Shown here: piece by piece, positions 6,771 to 13,366 of the stretch | Position numbering within the stretch: position 1 is the stretch's first letter | Layout of the letters: every line of letters starts with the position of its first letter | From: SYIM01 sp041182885 | GTDB lineage: Bacteria; Pseudomonadota; Gammaproteobacteria; Burkholderiales; Burkholderiaceae_E | Reading direction: 5' to 3' | DNA length: 16,893 bases | NCBI GenBank assembly: GCA_049423065.1 | Contig: JBMSQB010000091.1 | Span: forward strand, 1 to 16,893 | Translations under genes and position numbers: made by a program | Notes under the pieces: model-generated | What the model was told of the DNA's origin: nothing | The model's database searches: none | Seen by the model: only the letters and a program-made list of their open reading frames with translations

Positions 6771-8186
6771 TCACGCCCGGGGGATGACACCCGCGCCGCG
6801 AATCCTGCGCAGCTTGCCGCTCACCGGATCGACTTGAGGTGGTGCGGGATCCAGCAAAATCCCGGTCGAGCGCGCGCCCTGGTGATCGAGAAATTCGCGC
6901 AGGCAGTGCTCGACCCGCGGCCAGGCGTCACGCTGGGTAAGGCCAGCGGGCGGGTTGAACCGGACAGTCAGCCCGTGCGGGCCGCTCTGGCGGAGCTGGA
7001 ACTGATGAATGCCCGCGCGGTCTTCAAGCACGCTTTCAATTGCAAGCGGAACAATCGTCACCGTCATGCCGTGCGCAGCGGGCAGCTTCAGCACGTCATC
7101 CTTCCGACCCTCCACACGGAGCCTCGGGAGCGGGCAGCCGCACTCGCAGGGATCGGCGAGAAACGTGATGCTGTCGCCCAGCTGGTAGCGGATGAGGGGC
7201 TGCACGTGGTTTGCGAGGTTGGTGAGCAAGGTGCTGGCCGAGGGGCGGCCAGGTGGAAGAACTCGACCCCGCTCATCGACCGGTTCAAGAATCACCCAGT
7301 CGGCGTGAAGATGCAGAGATCCTGCGCCGCAGCTGAATGCGATGTTCATGCATTCCGAGGCGGCATACTCTTCGTGGACCGGGCAGGCGAACGACTGCGA
7401 GAGCCGCTCCCGTTCAATGCGGGGCAGCTCCTCGCCGCCGCTCCAGAGCGCTACGGGCTTGATCGTGAGCCGCCCCGCTTCCTGTTCGTCCGCCATCACC
7501 GACAGCATCGAGGGGTAGCTCGCGAGCAACGCGGGTTGCCAGTCGTTTAGCCCCGCCACCAGTTCCCCGATCCGTGCGGTGACAGGGAACGCGCGGCACC
7601 GGGACTCGAGCCAGGGCGCCGAACGACGGGCACGCTCCCAGGTGGTGATGCCGGCGAAGTGGCCGTCTTGCGCGGCAATCAGCGCAAGCCGCCCGCCACC
7701 CACCATCAGCCGCCACAGTGAGGCTGCACTGCCCGAGCCCGCTGTCCGGGTGGTGAGGAGCGCCTCGTGAATGGCGAGCGCATCCGGGTCGCTCACATAA
7801 ACGCCCGGCACCCCGGTGGTTCCTGAACTGGTCCAGACTGCGTAGCGTCCGAGGAAAGCCTCGCCGCAACGGCTGGGGTCGGCGATGAAGGCGTTCACAT
7901 CGGCAAGCCGAATGTCCGGATCGGTCACCCAGTCGTCGAAATGCTCCATCAGTTCGGCGCGGCTCACGCTGGGGTATTGGGTGAGCGCTGCATCGAATGG
8001 AAGATGCCTGAAGCGTTTGGCGTAGAAGCGGGACTTCGCGCGCGCATGGTGGATCAGATCGCGGCAGCGCAGGCCTGCAAGTTGGGCGACCACTGCCGGC
8101 GACGCATAGGTGGCCGCCATGATGGGGGGAACGAGCGACCCCCAGCGCCAGGCGGCACCGACATCGAACATTGGGAAGAGGTTCAT
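6771..8186 (-). CDS. PaaK-like adenylate-forming enzyme (putative acyl-CoA ligase)
   Basis: 471 residues, resembling the phenylacetate-CoA ligase / coenzyme F390 synthetase branch of AMP-forming enzymes, which activate a carboxylate with ATP before transfer to CoA or another acceptor. The nucleotide loop is TSSGTTGVPG (119-128); later come ALWSGGEELP (247-255), HEEYAASE (271-278), LIRYQLGD (331-338) and EGRKDDVLKL (359-368), and a C-terminal GKLR with Lys458 that fits the catalytic lysine. A CECGC cluster (347-351) with other Cys residues resembles the metal-binding area of PaaK relatives. It is longer than typical PaaK and its N-terminus is unusual. No phenylacetate genes are present, so the substrate is unknown. 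ATG 8186 is chosen by fit; its ribosome binding site is weak. Confidence 0.82.
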   Translation of the reverse strand: MNLFPMFDVGAAWRWGSLVPPIMAATYASPAVVAQLAGLRCRDLIHHARAKSRFYAKRFRHLPFDAALTQYPSVSRAELMEHFDDWVTDPDIRLADVNAFIADPSRCGEAFLGRYAVWTSSGTTGVPGVYVSDPDALAIHEALLTTRTAGSGSAASLWRLMVGGGRLALIAAQDGHFAGITTWERARRSAPWLESRCRAFPVTARIGELVAGLNDWQPALLASYPSMLSVMADEQEAGRLTIKPVALWSGGEELPRIERERLSQSFACPVHEEYAASECMNIAFSCGAGSLHLHADWVILEPVDERGRVLPPGRPSASTLLTNLANHVQPLIRYQLGDSITFLADPCECGCPLPRLRVEGRKDDVLKLPAAHGMTVTIVPLAIESVLEDRAGIHQFQLRQSGPHGLTVRFNPPAGLTQRDAWPRVEHCLREFLDHQGARSTGILLDPAPPQVDPVSGKLRRIRGAGVIPRA

Positions 8187-8241
8187 TGGCACCGACTGTA
8201 TCGATGGCAACACGGCCTGGAGTTGATTCCTGACAGTCTGG

Positions 8242-8266
8242 CAAACGAGCGTTTGTCGCTCGTTTG
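8242..8266. promoter_or_regulatory. Palindromic operator candidate, PsrA-like
   Basis: CAAACGAGCG (8242-8251) and CGCTCGTTTG (8257-8266) are a perfect 10-bp inverted repeat with a 5-nt centre. Nested in it, CAAACGAGCGTTTG (8242-8255) is a second perfect palindrome and fits CAAAC-N4-GTTTG, the pattern known for the TetR-family fatty-acid regulator PsrA. It lies midway in the 145-bp gap between two divergent genes, where a terminator would serve neither, so an operator is more likely. Confidence 0.5.
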
Positions 8267-8331
8267 ATCTGACGCGGCGCGGGTGCTCCGCTCGATCGCG
8301 ATACTGAATGCGTCCAACGGAGGGCGCAAGC

Positions 8332-9057
8332 ATGACCAGAGCCAGCGAATCCGGCGATTCGGCAGCGTTCGATGACGAACCCGGCGCGCCCTATGCCGAC
8401 CGGACCGAAGCCGCTGACGTGCTCGCGGCTGCGCTTTCGCATTTTGAGGGTCGGGGCGCCCTCGTGCTTGCCATTCCGCGCGGTGCGGTTCCAATGGGCG
8501 CGCGACTTGCCAGGCGACTCGATGCGGCGCTGGATCTCGTGCCTGTGCGCAAGCTTGGCGCGCCCGGCCAGCCGGAATTCGCCATCGGCGCAGTCGACGG
8601 TGACGGCGTGGTGGTCAAGACGCCCGGGTTCGAATCATCGGTCGATGCAGCATGGCTGTCGGAGGAGGCCCAGCGGCAGCGCGCGCTCCTCGCGGAGCGG
8701 TTTCAGCGTTATCGCGCGGTGAGGCCGGCGGAGGACCTCGCCGCGCGCCGCGTGATCGTGGTCGATGACGGGCTGGCCACCGGTGCCACGATGCGTGCTG
8801 CACTGGGTTGGGCGCGACGGCGCGGCCCGGCCTGGCTCGTGTGCGCGGTGCCGATTGCAGAATCGGAGTCGCTGGCAGCGCTTGTCGGTCTTGCCGACGA
8901 AGTTGTGTGCCCGCGACGCAGTCGGGCGCTTTTTTCGATCTCGCAGTTTTATCTGCGCTTTCCGCAGGTGAGTGACGAGGAGGTGCTCGCCGCGCTCGCG
9001 GCTCACGCGAGCGGCCGCTCGTCCTCGAAGCGCGATGATTCCGCGACCATACCCTGA
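8332..9057 (+). CDS. Predicted phosphoribosyltransferase (COG1926 type)
   Basis: 241 residues. The PRPP-binding signature VIVVDDGLATGATM is at 141-154. The N-terminal PYADRTEAADVLAAAL (20-35) and the VPVRKLGAPGQPEFAIGA block (70-87) match a predicted phosphoribosyltransferase family of unknown substrate found in many bacteria. The first 19 residues and the last 15 or so extend beyond the usual core. ATG 8332 has GGAGGG 7 nt upstream; an in-frame upstream ATG at 8308 has none. It diverges from the PaaK-like gene, and its 3' end overlaps the convergent transglutaminase-like gene by 55 bp. Real function and acceptor base are unknown; it is soluble and cytoplasmic. Confidence 0.85.
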   Translation: MTRASESGDSAAFDDEPGAPYADRTEAADVLAAALSHFEGRGALVLAIPRGAVPMGARLARRLDAALDLVPVRKLGAPGQPEFAIGAVDGDGVVVKTPGFESSVDAAWLSEEAQRQRALLAERFQRYRAVRPAEDLAARRVIVVDDGLATGATMRAALGWARRRGPAWLVCAVPIAESESLAALVGLADEVVCPRRSRALFSISQFYLRFPQVSDEEVLAALAAHASGRSSSKRDDSATIP

Positions 9058-9725
9058 GCGAACATGGCGCCGGGGTAATGCCGGGCAAAATCGGCAAACA
9101 CCTTGTCGAGCGGCAGATCGCTCCAGCAGCCATGGTCGGCGAGGTAGCTCATGTGCAGCTCGCCGCGGGCGTTGTACTCCTGGTAGAGCGCGTCGCTGCG
9201 GCCATCGAACTCGGTAGGGCTCACACCGAACCGCTGGCAGAGTTCGATGTTGAATGCGGGCACGGCTTTGACCCAGCGATCATCGAGCAGCATGGCCACG
9301 TAGCCGTGATCGTAGAAGACATCGGTGCCGCCCATGCGTGCACGCAGCTTTTCGGTGTTCAGATGGTTGGCGACATCGGCCAGACCGATGGCTGCCGGGA
9401 TGCCCACTGCGCGCGCGCAGGCTGCGAGGAGCGAGGCCTTCGGCACACACCAGCCATAGCCGGCTAGCGCGACGCTGCTTGCGCGGTAGTCGGCAGGCGC
9501 TGCGCTGATCCGGTAGGGGTCGTAGCGGATCCGGTCGCGGGCGGCATAGAAGAGGGCGACGGCGCGCTCGACGGGCGAGCCGCTCTCTGCGCCAGCGCTG
9601 CGCACGAAAGACTGCACAGCCGGGTGCCGGTAATCGAGCAGGTCGGTAGGCGCGAGGAGCTCGTTGAGCGTGTCTGTATCGAGCGACCCGGGGAGACCCG
9701 GGAAATGCAGCATCGCGGCGCTCAT
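9003..9725 (-). CDS. Transglutaminase-like cysteine protease-fold protein
   Basis: 240 residues. The transglutaminase-like core has the nucleophile Cys93 in GWCVPKASLLAACARAVGIP, followed by His140 in YDHGYVAML and the strand WVKAVPAFN. The third catalytic position, usually Asp, is not obvious in that strand, though related proteins of this group also read PAFN. No signal peptide, so probably cytoplasmic. Function is unknown; the family includes peptidases and amidases. Its ATG overlaps the serC stop (ATGA), so it is probably translated by coupling with serC. Its last 55 bp overlap the end of the convergent phosphoribosyltransferase gene. Confidence 0.85.
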   Translation of the reverse strand: MSAAMLHFPGLPGSLDTDTLNELLAPTDLLDYRHPAVQSFVRSAGAESGSPVERAVALFYAARDRIRYDPYRISAAPADYRASSVALAGYGWCVPKASLLAACARAVGIPAAIGLADVANHLNTEKLRARMGGTDVFYDHGYVAMLLDDRWVKAVPAFNIELCQRFGVSPTEFDGRSDALYQEYNARGELHMSYLADHGCWSDLPLDKVFADFARHYPGAMFAQGMVAESSRFEDERPLA

Positions 9726-10804
9726 GCGTGTTGTCGCTCGAAGTGCCGCATGTAATCGACCAGGGCCTGTACGCCCTCGACGGACATCGCGTTGTAGAGG
9801 GAGGCGCGCATGCCGCCCACGGTCCGGTGGCCTTTGAGCTGCTGCATACCGGCACGCTCGGCACCCTCAAGAAACGCATGGTCGAGTTCGGGGCGCGAGA
9901 GCTGAAACGGAATGTTCATCCGCGAACGCACGGCGGGATCGATGCGGTTCACGTAGAGCTGGCTCTGATCGATGCACTCGTAGAGCAGGCGGGCCTTGGC
10001 AATATTCTGCTTTTCGATGGCCGCGACCCCGCCCTGACGCTTGAGCCATTGGAATACCAGTCCGGCGACATAGATGCTGAAGGTGGATGGGGTGTTGATC
10101 ATGGAGTCGGCATCGGCCTGCGCGCCCAGATCGAGCAGCGCAGGCGTACCGGGTAGCGCATGGCCGAGCAGGTCCTCGCGAACAATCACGATGGTGAGTC
10201 CGGCAGGACCAATGTTTTTCTGAGCGCCCGCGTAGATCAGCCCGTAGCGGGACACATCGATTGGCCGCGACAGGATGGTGGACGACATGTCGGCGACGAG
10301 CGGGGTGTTGCCGGTGTCGGGCAGGGCGTGAAACTCGACCCCGCCTATGGTTTCATTCGAACAGAGGTGCAGGTAGCCGGCGTTTGCTGAACGCGCCCAG
10401 CTGTCCGGGGACGGGATCGTGCGAAAACCGTTGGCTTCGTCGCTTGCGATTTCGCGCGCATCGCCATAGCGTCGTGCCTCGCGCAGCGCCTTTCGCGACC
10501 ATTCGCCAGTGGTCACGTAGTCGGCGTGGCCGGTAAGGCCGATCAGGTTCATCGGCACCACCGTGAACTGCAGCGTGGCACCGCCCTGAAGAAACAGCAC
10601 GCGATAGCCGGACGGGATCCCCATCAGGTCACGCAGGTCCTGCTGTGCCTCGGCGTGAATGCGCATGAAGTGCTCGCCGCGATGGCTCATTTCCATCACC
10701 GACATGCCGCTGCCCTGCCAGTCGAGCATTTCGGCAGCAACCTGCCTGAGCACGTCCTCCGGCAGCATGGCCGGGCCGGAACTGAAATTGAGTGCGCGTT
10801 TCAC
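9722..10804 (-). CDS. serC: Phosphoserine aminotransferase
   Basis: 360 residues, the normal length for SerC, a PLP enzyme making 3-phosphoserine from 3-phosphohydroxypyruvate and glutamate (serine synthesis) and also acting in pyridoxal phosphate synthesis. Seen are the N-terminal LNFSSGPAMLP, EMSHRG (38-43), the phosphate/PLP loop QGGAT (73-77), ADMSSTILSRP and the PLP lysine Lys196 in YAGAQKNIGPAG. The start is a GTG at 10804 with AAGGA 8 nt upstream, inside the end of the thioesterase gene; an upstream in-frame TTG at 10822 is less likely. The gap to the thioesterase stop is 4 nt. The usual betaproteobacterial neighbours pheA, hisC and aroA are not present. Confidence 0.96.
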   Translation of the reverse strand: MKRALNFSSGPAMLPEDVLRQVAAEMLDWQGSGMSVMEMSHRGEHFMRIHAEAQQDLRDLMGIPSGYRVLFLQGGATLQFTVVPMNLIGLTGHADYVTTGEWSRKALREARRYGDAREIASDEANGFRTIPSPDSWARSANAGYLHLCSNETIGGVEFHALPDTGNTPLVADMSSTILSRPIDVSRYGLIYAGAQKNIGPAGLTIVIVREDLLGHALPGTPALLDLGAQADADSMINTPSTFSIYVAGLVFQWLKRQGGVAAIEKQNIAKARLLYECIDQSQLYVNRIDPAVRSRMNIPFQLSRPELDHAFLEGAERAGMQQLKGHRTVGGMRASLYNAMSVEGVQALVDYMRHFERQHA

Positions 10805-10808
10805 GGGA

Positions 10809-11252
10809 TCATTCCTTGTCAAGGACCAGCGGAACGATCAGTCCGGTGGACGAGGCCGTAGCGAGGAGTTCGGTGCCGTCGGCATTGAACAGGCTCGCTT
10901 CGAGAAACACCACACGCCTGCCACGCCGCAGTACGCGTCCTTCGGCGAGCACGTCACCTGGAGGCACCGCCTTCAGAAACGACACCTTGAGTTCGAGCGT
11001 GGCGATATTGCTCTCGAAGTTCGTGTCGCGCATGGTGGCCTGCGCCATGGAGGCATCCAGCCAGGCGGTGACGAATCCGCCTTGCGCGATGGTGCCGCCG
11101 GAGTGGCAGAACTCCGGACGCACTTCAAAGACGGCCCGAAGCGTGCGGGTGCTGCTGTCCCACGAACTCAGGCGCTTCCATCCAATTGCGCGGGAAAGAT
11201 CGCGCTGGGACCAGACGCGGTCGAAGTCGTCGAAATGCGCGGAATCGGACAT
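10809..11252 (-). CDS. PaaI-like hotdog thioesterase
   Basis: 147 residues, a single hotdog-fold domain of the PaaI/YdiI-like acyl-CoA thioesterase family. The central helix motif is FCHSGGTIAQGG (48-59) with Asp66 in AWLDASM, and the second half ELKVSFLKAVPPGDVLAEG is typical of the fold. It should hydrolyse an acyl-CoA in the cytoplasm; the acyl group is unknown. ATG 11252 is chosen from domain fit; no strong ribosome binding site is seen, and an in-frame GTG at 11330 would add 26 residues not typical of the family. It heads a tight run with serC and the transglutaminase-like gene. Confidence 0.85.
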   Translation of the reverse strand: MSDSAHFDDFDRVWSQRDLSRAIGWKRLSSWDSSTRTLRAVFEVRPEFCHSGGTIAQGGFVTAWLDASMAQATMRDTNFESNIATLELKVSFLKAVPPGDVLAEGRVLRRGRRVVFLEASLFNADGTELLATASSTGLIVPLVLDKE

Positions 11253-11300
11253 TGCGTGAAAGGCCTGAGGGGCGGTTGCGGGCAACCCGCGATCGTACCG

Positions 11301-11320
11301 AAAAAAATCCCCGTGGCGGG
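11301..11320 (-). terminator. Possible terminator of the substrate-binding protein gene
   Basis: On the minus strand a small hairpin CCCG-CCA-CGGG (11320-11310) is followed by G, A and a run of seven T (11307-11301). The stem is only 4 bp, but the T run is the best in this area and it lies between the binding-protein stop and the thioesterase start. Confidence 0.35.
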
Positions 11321-11333
11321 CAGGACGCACGAT

Positions 11334-11384
11334 CTCGAGCGCGATGGCACCACCGCGCGGTTTGCTGCCATGAATGCGCTCGAG
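11334..11384. repeat. Long interrupted inverted repeat
   Basis: Outer arms CTCGAGCGC (11334-11342) and GCGCTCGAG (11376-11384), inner arms ATGGCA (11344-11349) and TGCCAT (11366-11371), and a central palindrome ACCGCGCGGT share nearly one axis, giving up to 18 paired positions in a 51-bp element. The gap 11253-11474 holds no gene I can support. It may help end transcription, or be an operator or small structured RNA. Confidence 0.5.
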
Positions 11385-11474
11385 GCCCTTTCAGGCTCAT
11401 TCCTCGCTGGAATTGCGGGCTCCCTCCAGGCTCATACCCCGTTGGACAAGAAAGGAGCTGACGCCTGACTTTCC

Positions 11475-12509
11475 TTAATTGCCCAGGATGTTTCGTTCGG
11501 CCGCGCTGGGCAGGAAGCTTCCGTTCCAGATGCTGGCAGCATCAACCCGTTGCTTGACGCCAAACACATCGGAAATATGGTCGGCCATGACCTTCAGGCG
11601 CTCCATGTCGACGTTGCCAAACCCTTCACGCCTGGCATCGGGAGTCAAGACACTGCTCTTGAGTGCCAGATCGAGGCGCTTGAGTTCCAAGGGGACGTTG
11701 ATCAGTGCGTCACGATTCTTCACGGTCGACACAGACGCTTCGGGATTCGCAATCACTTCCCTTGCGCCTTTGGTGAAGGCCCTCAAAAAAGCCCTTACCG
11801 CTTCCGGATTGCGCGCGGCAAATTGCGGCGCGACGAGGATGGTGCTTCCATAAAACTTGACGCCCGAGTCGGTGTACGACCACAAGGTGATGTCTTCACG
11901 TTTTACGCCACGGGCCTCCATGTTGAGCAACATGGTGAATGAAAAGCCGACGATGGCATCCAGGTCACCCCTTACCAGCATCGTTTCCTTCAGGGGAACA
12001 TCCATGGTGATCCAATTTACATTGGAGATACCGTTGGCCTTGGCAAAAATCGGGAACGCCTTCCGGCCTCCATCAAAAATGGGAGCCCCGAGTTTTTTGC
12101 CCGACAACTCGGAAGGCTTATTGATGCCATTTTTTTTCAGGGTCAGGGCTGCCAACGCCGAGTTGTTGTAGACCATCATGATGGCGATGGGCTTGTTGGG
12201 TGCATCCGGATTGTTGGCATGGAACTCCATCAGAGCGCCCATGTCGGCAAATCCCATGTCATAGGTGCCCGTGGCAACCCTGGCGACGGCGGCACCCGAT
12301 CCACTGCCGACATCGATGGTGACGTCAAGACCGTTTTCCTTGAAGTACCCCTTTTCTGCCGGCAAGAGGAACAGGGCGCCTGGGCCTTCGAATCGCCAGT
12401 CAAGTTGAAAGCGGATTGGGGTGTTCGCTTGCGCAAGGGCTACGCCCATGTGGGAAGCGAGGCAAAAGGCTGCGACCGCAGCGCGACGGGTAAATGATTT
12501 TATGTTCAT
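11475..12509 (-). CDS. ABC-type substrate-binding protein, NMT1/THI5-like
   Basis: 344 residues. The signal peptide (MNIKSFTRRAAVAAF and a hydrophobic core, likely cleavage after VALA, about residue 26) sends it to the periplasm; the twin Arg could suit Tat, but Sec is more likely. The mature part follows the NMT1/THI5-like binding-protein fold: IRFQLDWRFEGPGALFLLPAEKGYFKENGLDV, GSGSGAAVARVATGTYDMGFADMGAL, a hinge strand KKLGAPIFDGGRKAF and ARNPEAVRAFLRAF. Relatives bind sulfonates, pyrimidine precursors or aromatic acids. No permease or ATPase gene lies on either side, so it must use distant partners or be an orphan sensor/receptor. It has lower GC than the genes to its left. ATG 12509 has only a weak GAG upstream; a promoter with a palindrome is about 170 nt upstream. 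Confidence 0.9.
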   Translation of the reverse strand: MNIKSFTRRAAVAAFCLASHMGVALAQANTPIRFQLDWRFEGPGALFLLPAEKGYFKENGLDVTIDVGSGSGAAVARVATGTYDMGFADMGALMEFHANNPDAPNKPIAIMMVYNNSALAALTLKKNGINKPSELSGKKLGAPIFDGGRKAFPIFAKANGISNVNWITMDVPLKETMLVRGDLDAIVGFSFTMLLNMEARGVKREDITLWSYTDSGVKFYGSTILVAPQFAARNPEAVRAFLRAFTKGAREVIANPEASVSTVKNRDALINVPLELKRLDLALKSSVLTPDARREGFGNVDMERLKVMADHISDVFGVKQRVDAASIWNGSFLPSAAERNILGN

Positions 12510-12677
12510 CGGACGTGCTCACGACGGGTTGAAGGAGGAGATTGGAGGATGGGGCGCCCACCCCGGACAAGCCAGACCATCCCGCCCTGAAGCCCCAGAA
12601 AAGCGTCGGACTGCTCTTCGGGGGCCGTCGATGCGACGTGGCCATGATCCGGATTGCGGTGGAGCAAACCGGCGTCC

Positions 12678-12705
12678 AGTATCAGGAAAATTTATTTATA
12701 GTCAA
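12678..12705 (-). promoter_or_regulatory. Likely promoter of the substrate-binding protein gene
   Basis: Minus strand: TTGACT (12705-12700), 16-nt AT-rich spacer, GATACT (12683-12678). It is the most AT-rich spot in the 236-bp gap 12510-12745 and points to the binding-protein gene, implying a leader of about 160 nt. The rest of the gap shows no gene. Confidence 0.55.
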
Positions 12706-12714
12706 GAAACTTGA
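12702..12714. promoter_or_regulatory. Palindrome overlapping the -35 box, operator candidate
   Basis: TCAAGAAACTTGA is a perfect 5-3-5 inverted repeat that overlaps the -35 hexamer (12700-12705). A bound regulator there would compete with RNA polymerase. The adjacent XRE-cupin protein is the obvious candidate. A partial match, CCAAGTTTAGCGA (13331-13343, 9 of 13 positions to the reverse-strand form), lies in the divergent gap of that regulator. Confidence 0.45.
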
Positions 12715-12745
12715 ATAGAATGCACTGGAACCCTGCGGCGGCTGG

Positions 12746-13324
12746 TCAAAAGGTGGGGGGCGTACTGACCCAGACGACTTCGACGGGCTCGGTGCCAGCG
12801 TTGCGGTATCCATGCGGACGCTCTGATCGGAAATGGAACGAGTCTCCCGGATGAAGAAGGTACGTTTCCTGGTCGACCTGCAATTCGAGTGTGCCCCGCA
12901 GCAGCACGCCCATCTCCTCACCGGCATGGACGATGACGCCGTCAGAACTGCCCCCAGGGGCGATGTGGTGGATGTTCGCCTGGAGCATGCTGTCCTTTTG
13001 ATAGGGCACCAGTCGCTCCAGGATGATGCCGGGGCCGTGGCGCAGATTGTCAGCGTGAAGGAGGGGACGATGCCCTCTGCGCGAGACCACGGCTTCATGG
13101 GAGTCACCCGGGAAAAGGGCTCCTATGTTCACGGCCAGAGCTTCCGCAAGCCTGCGCAAAAGCTTCAGAGAAGGATTGACACGCATCTTCTCGATCTTCG
13201 AGAGCATGCTTTCCGAACAGCCGACTCTGTCGGCAAGTTCTTTAAGCGTCAGTTCACGAAGCTGACGCCAGCGCCTCAGGGAGTGACCGACCGGCTGATG
13301 TGAAGTCGAAGGTTGCGATTCCAT
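12746..13324 (-). CDS. XRE-family regulator with C-terminal cupin domain
   Basis: 192 residues. An N-terminal helix-turn-helix of the XRE/Cro type (about 14-70: LRRWRQLRELTLKELADRVG, then CSESMLSKIEKMRVNPSLKLL) is joined to a cupin domain (about 95-188: VIVHAGEEMGVLLRGTLELQV, LHPGDSFHFRSERPHGYRN). Such XRE-cupin proteins usually bind a small metabolite in the cupin barrel and control a neighbouring catabolic or transport gene. It is divergent from the Mo-oxidoreductase fusion and followed, on the same strand, by the binding-protein gene. ATG 13324 is preceded by GGGG 5 nt upstream, a moderate binding site. Its ligand is unknown; the cassette's own substrate is the natural guess. Confidence 0.92.
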   Translation of the reverse strand: MESQPSTSHQPVGHSLRRWRQLRELTLKELADRVGCSESMLSKIEKMRVNPSLKLLRRLAEALAVNIGALFPGDSHEAVVSRRGHRPLLHADNLRHGPGIILERLVPYQKDSMLQANIHHIAPGGSSDGVIVHAGEEMGVLLRGTLELQVDQETYLLHPGDSFHFRSERPHGYRNAGTEPVEVVWVSTPPTF

Positions 13325-13330
13325 AATGCC

Positions 13331-13343
13331 CCAAGTTTAGCGA
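13331..13343. promoter_or_regulatory. Partial copy of the palindrome in the divergent gap
   Basis: CCAAGTTTAGCGA shares CAAGTTT and the terminal GA with TCAAGTTTCTTGA found at the binding-protein promoter. It lies between the regulator start (13324) and the fusion start (13367), where autoregulation and control of the fusion would be expected. The match is half-site only. No convincing -35/-10 pair was found in this gap. Confidence 0.25.
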
Positions 13344-13366
13344 CCGCTGAACATCGGAACTGTGGC

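Noticed and set aside
6592..6774. GTG-start N-terminal extension of the hydrolase overlapping the PaaK-like stop
   Set aside because: The extra residues do not fit the family, and the downstream ATG has a good ribosome binding site and correct catalytic numbering.
6636..7550. Plus-strand open frame opposite the PaaK-like gene
   Set aside because: Shadow of a gene with intact adenylation motifs; no domain content of its own.
10659..11468. Long plus-strand open frame over serC and the thioesterase
   Set aside because: Opposite two well-supported genes, no recognisable motif; it only partly covers the gap 11253-11474.
12127..12134. Run of eight T (A on the coding strand) inside the binding-protein gene
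   Set aside because: It encodes Lys-Lys in frame and the gene is complete on both sides, so no frameshift is needed.
12549..12590. 13-codon plus-strand micro-frame after a strong GGAGGAG sequence
   Set aside because: The purine-rich stretch is the complement of the binding-protein leader; the frame is too short and there is no promoter in that direction.
13313..13366. Upstream TTG start for the Mo fusion
   Set aside because: It would overlap the divergent regulator's start and lacks a properly spaced ribosome binding site.
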